Shown piece after piece: positions 19,401-26,274 of a stretch of DNA of 37,605 nt (its first letter is position 1; every line of letters starts with the position of its first letter). The translations under genes and the position numbers were made by a program. The notes under the pieces were generated by a model. The model worked only from the letters and a program-made list of their open reading frames with translations, did not search any database and had not been told where the DNA came from. The stretch is taken from contig CAZYXV010000036.1 of the NCBI GenBank assembly GCA_964651475.1, forward strand, positions 1 through 37,605. Direction: 5' to 3'. This DNA is from JBGSMF01 sp964651475 (GTDB taxonomy: Bacteria; Chloroflexota; Anaerolineae; Fen-1058).

Positions 19401-21421
19401 AGGCTGCATTGCGAGAACTCGGAGGTGTTGCCGTCGGGATCGGTGGCGGTGGCGACGATGGCCCGGCCCACGGGCACTTCGGGGAAGGTGACGTAGAAAC
19501 CGGCATCTCCCTGGTTGTTCGTCGTCACCGAGGCTGTGCCGATGTAGGTCTGCCCTTCACCATGGCCGGAGTCGTCGCAGTTATCCGAAGCGTAAAAGTC
19601 GAGGGTGAAGGCGGTGGCGGGGGTGCTGTTCAACGAACCCAGGATGCGGGTGTTGCCGCTGCTGACGACCAGGGACAATTCGGGGTAGTTTTGCAGGGCG
19701 TTGCTGCCGGGGTCGGCGTCGCCGGGATCGTTGGGGGTGACGCCGAAGGGGAGCAGGTCAAGGCCCAGGAGGCCATTATCGAATACGGCGTTGCCCCGCA
19801 CGGCATTGCCGCTCCCCGTTTCGACCAAGATGCCGCCGTCTGGATTGTAAGCAACCCGGTTGCCGCCGCCGGTGACGGAGCCGATGCTGTTGTCGTCTCC
19901 TGAGACGTAGATGCCGGCCCGCCCGTTGCCCAGACTGCCGTCGCCCGTCACATCCACGCCGACATAGTTCCCCACAATCTCATTGCCATCTCCTCCCACG
20001 GCCACGCCGACCTGGCCGTTGCCGGAGATGAGGTTGCGCTCGGTGCTCGTCGCGCCGCCGACGCGGTTGTTGTCACCGTTGATCGTAATCCCGTTCCTTT
20101 GGTTGGGCAGCGCCAGGGCGCCGGTCACGTCCGTGCCGATGTAATTGTTGATGATCACGTTTTGCGCGGCTGCGCTCTCAATCGAGATGCCAGTTTCCAC
20201 GTTCCCCGAAATGAGGTTGCGTTCCAACGCGGTCGGCCCGCCGATGCGGTTGTTGGACGCATACTCAATGACGATGCCGTTGGTGTTGGATTGTGTCAAC
20301 GTGCCGGTGGCGTCCGTGCCGATGTAATTGCCCGCGATCACGGTTTGTGCTGTGGCGCCACCAGTGATGCGGATGCCAGTCACATTGCCCGCGATCACAT
20401 TCCGGGTGTTTTCTGCCGTTCCGGTGCCGTCGTTCCCGATGAGCGTTTGGGTCGCGCCATTTCCGAGGAATACGCCATGGGTGTTGCTGACAATCGTATT
20501 CGCCTTAATTCGGGTGCCTTGTGCCGCGTGGATTAGGATACCCGTGGCGTTGTGTTCGCGGATGACGTTGCTGTAGAGGGTGTTATTGAGCGATTCCGCA
20601 TCCCGTATGTACACCCCACCGCGATGGTTGCCATCATCTTCCAGGCCGATGAAGTTGCCGGCAATATAGTTGTCAACGCCGCTGATAACTTCAACGCCGT
20701 ACTCCTCATTCCCGTAAATGTGATTCATCTGGTAGTCGTAGCCGAGCAATCCGGCATACGACCCGATGATGTTTTCATCTGCATGATAGACCAGGATGCC
20801 ATTGTCGCCATTATTCACGATGGTGTTGCCGGTGACCTGGTTATGAGCGCCCCAAAAAAGATAGACGCCATTACCGGAACAGTCCATAAACGTGTTTTGT
20901 TCAAGGTAGTGATTGGTGGCCTCGTTGATGTTCACCCCCAACAAATTCCCGTCCCCCGTAACTTTAACACACGACATGCCCATGCCGCTGCCGGCTATTG
21001 TCAAGCCTTGGATGACATTGTTGTCGGACCAGATTTCGAGTACCCCCTCATTGGGAAAGGGATAACCGTTCCAGTACAGCGTTACACCCCGATCACCTTT
21101 AATGGTGATACCTTGCTCTCCTTCAAGCACAATCTGTCTGGTAAGGGTAATGTTGGTAATGGATGGATCAAAAACAATCACGTCGGCTCCCTCGGAAGCG
21201 TTGGCCTCGTCAACCGCCGCCCGTAAGCTACATACGCCCTCCACCGTCTCACAGACGCCGTCCCCCGGGTTGGCGTCGTACCCCGACCCGGGATTATTCA
21301 CCGTGAAGGTGTAGGTCGGCGCCATCCGCTGCTGCGCGCTCGCGCCGACCGGCGGCGCCAGTAATCCCACAATCACGAGTAGGGTCAACAGCCATTTTGT
21401 GCTCTTCAGTAAATTGCTCAT
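16463..21421 (-). CDS. Giant secreted beta-helix/Calx-beta surface protein (1652 aa)
   Basis: A signal peptide (MSNLLKSTKWLLTLLVIVGL, cleavage after about ASAQ) precedes a CSLREA-type segment (GVCSLRAAVDEANAS, about residues 60-75). A NosD-like beta-helix follows to about 560 with repeated IAGNYIGTD and RNLISGN turns. A second CSLREA-type start (CTLRAAIQQANASPGADLI, near 700) opens a further helix. Residues about 1077-1645 are five Calx-beta repeats (SVTEGDSG, YATADGTATAG.DY, ETFTLTLS). The end is FYIFLSLVLR. AAGGAG lies 8 bases before the ATG. Calx-beta domains bind calcium in several surface proteins, so calcium-dependent adhesion is a fair inference. Its start directly follows the stop of the 91-aa gene. 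Confidence 0.88.
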   Translation of the reverse strand: MSNLLKSTKWLLTLLVIVGLLAPPVGASAQQRMAPTYTFTVNNPGSGYDANPGDGVCETVEGVCSLRAAVDEANASEGADVIVFDPSITNITLTRQIVLEGEQGITIKGDRGVTLYWNGYPFPNEGVLEIWSDNNVIQGLTIAGSGMGMSCVKVTGDGNLLGVNINEATNHYLEQNTFMDCSGNGVYLFWGAHNQVTGNTIVNNGDNGILVYHADENIIGSYAGLLGYDYQMNHIYGNEEYGVEVISGVDNYIAGNFIGLEDDGNHRGGVYIRDAESLNNTLYSNVIREHNATGILIHAAQGTRIKANTIVSNTHGVFLGNGATQTLIGNDGTGTAENTRNVIAGNVTGIRITGGATAQTVIAGNYIGTDATGTLTQSNTNGIVIEYASNNRIGGPTALERNLISGNVETGISIESAAAQNVIINNYIGTDVTGALALPNQRNGITINGDNNRVGGATSTERNLISGNGQVGVAVGGDGNEIVGNYVGVDVTGDGSLGNGRAGIYVSGDDNSIGSVTGGGNRVAYNPDGGILVETGSGNAVRGNAVFDNGLLGLDLLPFGVTPNDPGDADPGSNALQNYPELSLVVSSGNTRILGSLNSTPATAFTLDFYASDNCDDSGHGEGQTYIGTASVTTNNQGDAGFYVTFPEVPVGRAIVATATDPDGNTSEFSQCSLAVASPPATGAYEVNSTADVVDDDTGDAACDTGNTVGSDPECTLRAAIQQANASPGADLIIVPAGTYTITITGNDNAAAMGDFDITDDVSLVGAGAATTFIDGGGVERVFHMDPSDAGIHVTLSGVTVQGGSSTGSGAGIYNRGVLTLTQSVVRYNQETLNGGGLYNGIYGVLRLVDSTIYSNTANNGAGLHTWGLVTTTNTTFSQNQAESSGGGIYVDYGQAWLYNVTLTENVADSDGDGGDGGGIVADSGVTVTVQNSILAGNDDNSHNDYPYGYPDCVGVFASGGYNFIADSANRTGCTGFANGAPLYDTVGGAYLGGGGLYFVYPVYLGPLQNNGGPTPTHMPNPPQLDTPTVVDRGNPLAPGSAITTCATTDQRGLPRPIDGDDDGTARCDKGAVEFFLPNLTINNSVITESMTAIFTVTLYPAAPFTVTVPYVTGDETALSGSDYVTTSGTLTFAPGETGHVIAVTTLSDALDEADETFTLALGDPENATLGGAVGACTLLDDDPLPTLSLNDISVTEGDSGSVNAIFTVTLSAASGREVQVGYATADGTATAAQDYIEAADGVIFAAGELTQTITVTVLGDAANEADETFTVTLSAPLNALIGDGEGIGTILNDDPLPLVSVDSVTVTEGQSGPTEAVFTVSLSEASGREVQVAYATVDGTATAGSDYTAISGTLTFAAGQASQPLTVTVSGDTLEEPDETFSLTLSSPVNAGLGTATGVGAIADDDVTPSLSINDVSVTEGDSGATQAVFTVSLSIPAQQGVQVDYATADDTATAGEDYVAITGTLDFPVGVTTLPLTVTVLGDTLGEADETFSVILSHPVNARIVPGAGDGEGVGTILNDDIIPTLSINNASVTEGSSGITTTLIFTVTLSEAIAQPVTVTYATSDGTATAGADYVAGSGVLTFAPGVTAQTIPVTLLGDTDDEANETFTLTLSAPVNATLADAAGVGTIVDDDGPVTEEFYIFLSLVLR

Positions 21422-21697
21422 TCAACATTCTCCTTTTTCTGTAGTAGAATTGTTATCAGAACCCTCTGCCGGGACAAAAACGGAATGCAGCAGCCGCCGC
21501 AGCACGGCGGGCAGACCGTTCAAGTTGGCGACGGGGTAACTGACGCCAGAGTTCACGTCCACCAGCCGTGCGCGCAGGTGCGCCTCGCTATCCTGCCAGC
21601 AGCGCACGATAAAGCTGACATAATGGATTGGCTCTTCGCTACGAGAACCTGGGAAGCGAGCGGGATTCGTCACAGCCAATGATTCTGGTCTCTTCAT
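21422..21697 (-). CDS. Small uncharacterised protein coupled to the 1652-aa surface-protein gene
   Basis: The 91-aa product has no signal peptide or membrane segment. Its core IHYVSFIVRCWQDSEAHLRA, then RLVDVNSG and a closing NLNGLPAVLRRLL, resembles small Chloroflexota proteins with the pattern FxVRxW...GxVxxVxSG...FxxLxxLLxFL that sit near various genes; the function is unknown. Its TGA stop is immediately followed by the ATG of the giant gene (TGAATG), so the two are probably co-transcribed and translationally coupled. The ribosome site of the giant gene lies inside this frame. The start at 21697 is the outermost ATG; no strong ribosome site was seen before it. Confidence 0.55.
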   Translation of the reverse strand: MKRPESLAVTNPARFPGSRSEEPIHYVSFIVRCWQDSEAHLRARLVDVNSGVSYPVANLNGLPAVLRRLLHSVFVPAEGSDNNSTTEKGEC

Positions 21698-21763
21698 TGA
21701 CTCCAGTATACCAGGCAGCTCTCGTCCAGGTCTCGCGTAGATGACCCCATCAGGAAAAAAGAG

Positions 21764-21792
21764 GGGACAAATTTGGCGCTACGGTGTACAAT
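21764..21792 (+). promoter_or_regulatory. Candidate promoter for the SPFH/HTH gene
   Basis: GGGACA (21764-21769) and TACAAT (21787-21792) are 17 bases apart, about 40 bases upstream of the ATG. They match the consensus at 4 and 5 of 6 positions. The region lies between two divergent genes. Confidence 0.4.
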
Positions 21793-21830
21793 CATCACAC
21801 AGCAGCATTATCTATGATGGGAGGTAAAAC

Positions 21831-22592
21831 ATGCAACAGACAACACACGGCACACAAGCCACAGGGGGTGATGCGCGTCAATGGCAGATCAAGTGGGGCA
21901 CGCGGGAGCTTGTGCAGGTCAAAGACGTCATCAAGGCGCGCGCCTTTGGCCATCTTGAGGTTAGCATCAGCAATCCTCAACACCTGACGGATTATTTAAG
22001 CGCGCAGGATGAACAAGAGTTGAGTGAAACGACTCGCGGCTACTTGAAGGACATGGCTGTGCAAGCCTTGCAGGCGGCATTGGATCACTGCGATATTTCC
22101 TGTTTCCTCGATCACAAAGGCGCTTGTTCGCCCGAATGTGTTCAGCAAGTGAGGGCTGGCGCCAGCGACAACTTGCGAGCGCAGCTGGCAGGCATGGGCT
22201 TTGAGTTGCGCTCGTTCGTTATTGGGAGCATCTCGTACGAGCATCTGCACGGGTCTGCCAGCCCCATAGATGGTGGTGAAGAGTGTGCTGGCTGCCGCGC
22301 CATCAGGATACAGTTGGGGCTAGAGCAGCCATCCACATCACCCTCGGTGGGTTTAGGCTACGCACCAGAACTGGGAGCAAAGATACTGGCGATGATGCAG
22401 TCGTCCGCCAACCCGTCACCGCCTGCCAGCCCGGAGCCTGATGTTATGACGCTAGCCCAGGTTGCTGCTTATTTGCAAGTAACCGAGACGGAGGTGATTG
22501 AGTTGATTAAATCTGGCCAGCTCAAGGGCGAACAGATTGGTTCAACATATCACATTACCAGAAAAGATCTGGAGGGCTATTTACGGGTGTAA
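21831..22592 (+). CDS. SPFH-like domain fused to an excisionase-type HTH_17 domain
   Basis: Residues about 20-145 (WGTRELVQVKDVIKARAFGH, then LEVSISNP ... MGFELRSFVIGSIS) resemble the core of SPFH/band-7 domains of the bacterial SPFH2 type, without the usual N-terminal membrane or core segment. Residues about 200-253 form a helix-turn-helix of the MerR/excisionase (HTH_17) type: MTLAQVAAYLQVTETEVIEL, then IKSGQLKGEQIGSTYHI and DLEGYL. A cluster of cysteines (CDISC, CSPEC, CAGC) lies between. GGGAGGT sits 6 bases before the ATG. SPFH domains usually oligomerise at membranes and HTH_17 binds DNA, so the pairing is odd. The role is unknown; the HTH part is the surer call. Confidence 0.6.
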   Translation: MQQTTHGTQATGGDARQWQIKWGTRELVQVKDVIKARAFGHLEVSISNPQHLTDYLSAQDEQELSETTRGYLKDMAVQALQAALDHCDISCFLDHKGACSPECVQQVRAGASDNLRAQLAGMGFELRSFVIGSISYEHLHGSASPIDGGEECAGCRAIRIQLGLEQPSTSPSVGLGYAPELGAKILAMMQSSANPSPPASPEPDVMTLAQVAAYLQVTETEVIELIKSGQLKGEQIGSTYHITRKDLEGYLRV

Positions 22593-22649
22593 CACAGCAG
22601 CGGGTGGCGAAGGAGTTAGGCTCGATGGGATTTCGTAGGGGCTACACAA

Positions 22650-22960
22650 TTAGCCCCAGCGTAGGGCGGCCAGGTCACGCTTGACGGTGCGGGGGCTGAC
22701 GTCAAGGGCCTCGGCCAGTTGAGCAACGATGGGCCTGGCGCCTTGAAGCTCGGCTTCCCGCAGCAAGCGGGCCAGACGCGCACGCCGCAGGGCGATGGCG
22801 CCCTGGGCGTGCTTGAGCGCAGCATCCGCCGGGCCGGCGTCCACCGTCCAGCGGACCGGCACCGGGTATTCTCCGTGCGCGGCGTGCAGCCGGTGCGTGA
22901 TGACGCTGGCTTCCGGCGCAGGCGCCAGCCCAGCCTTTCGGCGGCGGTTCTCGATGGTCT
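22650..22960 (-). pseudogene. C-terminal remnant of a BTAD-type transcriptional regulator
   Basis: The frame contains VRWTVDAGPADAALKHAQGA and the HTH segment VAQLAEALDVSPRTVKRDLA, almost the same as the C-terminus of the intact regulator encoded at 26271-28691. Upstream the similarity continues as AGLAPAPEASVITHRLHAAH and then meets an in-frame TAG near 22965. No BTAD or TPR parts remain. The fragment has no start signal. It is a duplicated or relic regulator tail. Confidence 0.7.
22663..22857 (-). repeat. Copy 1 of a duplicated regulator-tail segment (about 195 bp)
   Basis: This stretch is highly similar at DNA level to 26284-26478; by eye there are only scattered mismatches. Both are in the same orientation and both encode the terminal HTH of a BTAD regulator. 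They are 3.6 kb apart and flank the propeller operon, so recombination between them could delete that operon. Confidence 0.75.
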
Positions 22961-23180
22961 ACGACGCGCTGAGGGAGGGGCAGGTCGAGCCAACGGCGGC
23001 GCGGGCGTTGCCCACCACAGCGGAACCGACGGATGCGATCCAGGTGGCTGGGTATGCCGTCTACGCAGTGGATAGCACACCCCAGCCACAGCTCATCCAC
23101 CCAGACCCGTCGGAAAAGCGCCCGGACGCGCCGTCGGATTCCGCCTCCAGCCTCGGCGACACTTCCCGGTGCTCACCAAG
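22935..23180 (+). pseudogene. Possible transposase fragment
   Basis: The plus-strand frame reads RRRFSMVYDALREGQVEP and then VAGYAVYAVDSTPQPQ, which resembles the start of DDE transposases in which VYAxDST holds the first catalytic aspartate. It then loses similarity. No start, no later catalytic residues and no ends are seen. It directly abuts the truncated BTAD tail, as if an element had inserted there and decayed. The reverse strand is also open here, so the coding sense is not certain. Confidence 0.35.
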
Positions 23181-23272
23181 AAGCACAAACAGCCGTCCGC
23201 AACAGCGAAATAGGCCTTCGGTCTGTAGAATTGTAAAGGTTCGACCGACTCATTCGCCTGAGCTTATTTAGG

Positions 23273-23363
23273 GCTAAGGATTAAATAACTTGCTCATGTG
23301 TAGCTTGCTTTGCCTGTATTGCGGCATCACTGTGGGCAAGTTATTTAATTCTCAATCCTTAGC
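23273..23363. repeat. Long imperfect inverted repeat (possible MITE or element end)
   Basis: GCTAAGGATTAAATAACTTGC (23273-23293) pairs with 23336-23363, which begins GCAAGTTATTTAA and ends ATCCTTAGC, with a small bulge in the right arm. The inner 42 bases contain further short complementary runs. It lies between the transposase-like fragment and the promoter of the propeller operon. It could be a miniature transposable element, a terminator or a structured RNA. Confidence 0.55.
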
Positions 23364-23377
23364 GCTCTAAAGTCCAA

Positions 23378-23406
23378 TTGTAATGTGCCTCAGTCTATGA
23401 TATGAT
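23378..23406 (+). promoter_or_regulatory. Candidate promoter with an overlapping dyad, upstream of the propeller operon
   Basis: TTGTAA (23378-23383) and TATGAT (23401-23406) are 17 bases apart. A dyad TCTATGA (23394-23400) / TCATAGA (23411-23417) brackets the -10 box, so a repressor or activator could act there. The leader to the ATG at 23527 is about 110 bases. Confidence 0.45.
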
Positions 23407-23526
23407 TAGTTCATAGATTTCACCCCAGCCCTGATACGAACGTTCATCTGATCCCCTGAGAGTGCCCTGGCAGTGTTTATGCCCAGGGCTTTCGGCATTA
23501 TAGTTCGCCGGAAAGGAGCAAAGAAA

Positions 23527-25371
23527 ATGAGCACTAGACAGTGGATTGTCCTGACAGTGGTCTTGACAGCGTTGGTTCTGTTGATGATCCCCGTCGTTCG
23601 AGCTGGTCTACCGGTGCAGGAACCTGAGCTACAGGGAATCACAGTGGCGCAAGCCGGGGTAGGCACAAGCGCTTCGACTGCGCTCAGCACAAGCTTCACT
23701 TACCAGGGACAGCTTGAGAGCAGCGGAGGGCCGGTCAATGACGACTGTGACATGGCCTTTCGCCTCTACGACCAGGAAAGCGGCGGCAGCCAAGTGGGCA
23801 GCACGATCACGACCACCGTGCCGGTCAGCGATGGCCTGTTCACCGTGAACCTCGACTTCGGCGACGTCTTTACCGGCGGCGGGCGCTGGTTGGCGCTGGT
23901 CGTGCGCTGCCCGGCCGGGGTTGGCGACTATGACACCCTCTCCCCACGCCAGCCCCTCTCTCCCGTCCCCTACGCCATGCACGCCACCACGGTGAAGCAG
24001 TTGGTGCACGATTTTGTCGTGGCCGGTGGAGAGAGCGTCTCCGCCGGGGACGTGGTCTGGTTTCTGAACGGCCAAGTCGGCAGCTCAAGTTATGGATGGG
24101 GGCCGGCATCAACCTTCAATTTAGCCGGCACTTCCGATATCGCCGTCAGTGTCCTGTCCGCCACCGACTTTGTGATCGCCTACCAGGACGAGGGCAATTC
24201 CAACTATGGCACGGCGATTGTAGGCACGGTCAGCGGGGGGAGCGTGAGCTGGGGGGCAGAGTCGGTCTTCAATGAAGCCAGTACCAGTTTTATCGCCATC
24301 AGCGCCCTATCTGCCAACGACTTTGTGGTCGCCTACCGGGACGCGGGCAATTCATACTACGGCATGGTAAGGGTGGGCACGGTCGGCAGCGAGAACACCC
24401 TGAGTTGGGGGTGGGAGTGGTCCTTCAATGATGCCAGTACTCGGTACATCGCCGTCACCAGGCTGTCTGCCCTGGATTTTGTGGTTGCTTACGCGGACGG
24501 AGGCAATTCCGACTACGGTACGGCGAGGGTGGGCATGATCGACGAAGGGGGATATGTGTTCTTGGGTGGTGAGTCGGTCTTCAAGGAAATCTCCACCTAT
24601 CCCATCGTCGTCAGCGCCTTGTCTGCCGACAAGGTCGTGGTTGCTTACCTGGAGCAGGGCAAGGGTACGATTAAGTTGGGAACGGTCAGCGGAAATACCC
24701 TGAACTGGGGAGTGGAAGGGCTCTTCAATTTGCCCTATGGTGATACCTCCGATATCGCCGTCAGCGCCCTGTCCGCCACCGACTTTGTGGTCGCTTATCG
24801 GGACTTGGACAATTCCGGCCATGGCGAAGCGAGGATGTGCACAGTCGGCATCGGGGATATTATGTACTGGCTCTGCGGGGAAGAATCGGTCTTCAATGCA
24901 GCCAGTACCTACGATATTGCCATCAGCGCCCTGTCCGCCACCGACTTTGTCGTCGCCTACCGGGACGCGGGCAATTCCGGCTATGGCACGGCCATCGTGG
25001 GCACGGCCAGCAAGAGAGCTTTGAGCTGGGGGCCGGAGTTGGTCTTCAATACAGCCAGTACGCCCGGTACTGCCGTCGGCGCCCTGTCTGCCACCGACTT
25101 TGTGGTCGCTTACCGGCACGGGGGCTTTTACAACTTTGGCTCGGCAAGGGTGGGCAGCAGGAGGCAATGGATCGGCACGGCCAAGAGTGCTGCCGGCAGC
25201 GGCGAGACGGTCACCGTGATCCTCAGCGGGGTCTCGGATGTGCACAGCGGCCTGGTGCCGGGGAAGACGTACTACCTGCAGTTGGATGGTTCGTTGGGCC
25301 TCACGCCCACAGACTACCGCGTCGGGCTGGCCATCTCGGAGAGCGAACTGCTCCTGGATCAGATGTGGTAA
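23527..25371 (+). CDS. Secreted protein with seven propeller-like repeats
   Basis: The 614-aa product starts at ATG 23527, 8 bases after AAGGAG; an earlier in-frame ATG at 23473 lacks a ribosome site. After a signal peptide (about residues 1-26) comes a domain with SFTYQGQLESSGGPV and SPVPYAMHA, seen in many secreted proteins of Planctomycetota and Chloroflexota. Seven repeats of about 50 residues follow (about 180-535), with the consensus SVFN.AST..IAVSALSATDFVVAYRD.GNS.YGTA.VG, then a C-terminal domain with GLVPGKTYYLQLDGSLGLTP and ISESELLL. Seven repeats fit a seven-bladed beta-propeller. It lacks the LPLVLRN tail, but the next gene, 11 bases away, has it. The binding partner is unknown. 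Confidence 0.82.
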   Translation: MSTRQWIVLTVVLTALVLLMIPVVRAGLPVQEPELQGITVAQAGVGTSASTALSTSFTYQGQLESSGGPVNDDCDMAFRLYDQESGGSQVGSTITTTVPVSDGLFTVNLDFGDVFTGGGRWLALVVRCPAGVGDYDTLSPRQPLSPVPYAMHATTVKQLVHDFVVAGGESVSAGDVVWFLNGQVGSSSYGWGPASTFNLAGTSDIAVSVLSATDFVIAYQDEGNSNYGTAIVGTVSGGSVSWGAESVFNEASTSFIAISALSANDFVVAYRDAGNSYYGMVRVGTVGSENTLSWGWEWSFNDASTRYIAVTRLSALDFVVAYADGGNSDYGTARVGMIDEGGYVFLGGESVFKEISTYPIVVSALSADKVVVAYLEQGKGTIKLGTVSGNTLNWGVEGLFNLPYGDTSDIAVSALSATDFVVAYRDLDNSGHGEARMCTVGIGDIMYWLCGEESVFNAASTYDIAISALSATDFVVAYRDAGNSGYGTAIVGTASKRALSWGPELVFNTASTPGTAVGALSATDFVVAYRHGGFYNFGSARVGSRRQWIGTAKSAAGSGETVTVILSGVSDVHSGLVPGKTYYLQLDGSLGLTPTDYRVGLAISESELLLDQMW

Positions 25372-25382
25372 AGGAGCGGGTT

Positions 25383-25667
25383 ATGAAACAGCGATTGCTG
25401 ATCGCGATGACCACCGCCGCCGTCGGGGCGTTGCTCCTGGGTATCGTCGCGTTCGGACAGAGCGCGGACACCCCCATCTGGCACACCGTGGACGGCGGTG
25501 GGGGCGCCAGCCAGGGCGACACATTCACGGTGCGCGGCACGGTCGGCCAACCCGACGCCGGGGTATTGAGGGGAGGCAGCTATACGCTTTCCGGCGGCTT
25601 CTGGGGCGGGGCGGGGCCGGTCGAGTACACCATTTACCTTCCGCTCGTCTTGAGGAACTTGCCGTAG
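25383..25667 (+). CDS. Small secreted protein with the YLPLVLRN tail
   Basis: The 94-aa product has a signal peptide (MKQRLLIAMTTAAVGALLLG, cleavage after about residue 26), a core IWHTVDGGGGASQGDTFTVR, then GTVGQPDAG and SYTLSGGFWGG, and ends TIYLPLVLRNLP. This core plus tail is a recurring small-protein pattern in Chloroflexota secreted proteins as far as I recall. AAGGAG lies 8 bases before the ATG, and the gene follows the propeller gene by 11 bases, so they are an operon. It may be an anchor or partner for the propeller protein; that is inference. Confidence 0.75.
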   Translation: MKQRLLIAMTTAAVGALLLGIVAFGQSADTPIWHTVDGGGGASQGDTFTVRGTVGQPDAGVLRGGSYTLSGGFWGGAGPVEYTIYLPLVLRNLP

Positions 25668-25699
25668 CGTAGAGGCGGCTGCACATAGAGGACTGGCAG

Positions 25700-26274
25700 A
25701 CGCGCGGTGCTGGGCCTCCTGCAAAAAAGGCGTCAGCGCGCCTGGGCCAACGCGACCGACTGGGGCGGCGCAGGCGCACTCGTCACCGGCACGCGCAACG
25801 TCTAGGCGATCTGGCCTTCGAGCACCCTGCTGCCAGGGACACCACATCCGCTTCGATAGCGTCGCCGCGGACGCGGGCGTGCTCACCGGCATAGACGGCG
25901 ACCCACGTCCGATGGGCCAGGCTCCCGACCTGGGCGCGGATGAGTTGGAGGCCCGCCTCTCCATCGCCAAGCACGCCGCCGCGGACCCGGTGTCGCCCGG
26001 CGGGCGGATCACCTACACCATCCGCGTCACCAATACCGTCATGGATATGTTGCCTGTTCAGATAGTGGGCGGGTGTACGTCGGCGGGGACGGTGCTCGCG
26101 CCAGGCGGAGTGGTCACCTGGACGTCGGTGGTCAGCGTGCCCGGCGGGGTGTGGTGGAGGTTACTGCGGGATTATAAACCAACAATGTCGGAGGGGGGCA
26201 GTGATGTCTGTGCGGAGCAGAATAGGCCAAATACGACTTGCCTTTTCAATCATCCCCGGTGGATGATTGATTAG
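25700..26274 (+). pseudogene. Decayed secreted protein with a DUF11-type domain
   Basis: Two frames hold recognisable text. Around 25746-25805 NATDWGGAGALVTGTRNV ends at a TAG. From about 25850, in another frame, comes GVLTGIDGDPRPMGQAPDLG, then ADELEARLSIAKHAAADPVS and GGRITYTIRVTN. The second part matches the end of beta-helix proteins followed by a DUF11 repeat. No start is visible and similarity fades after about 26160. The gene was probably once similar to the other surface proteins here. Its last bases overlap the stop of the 806-aa regulator on the other strand. Confidence 0.6.

Noticed and set aside
22702..23100. A minus-strand frame with VDELWLGCAIHCVDG
   Set aside because: It overlaps both the BTAD tail and the transposase-like frame, and the plus-strand reading in the same place looks more like a known protein; neither is strong.
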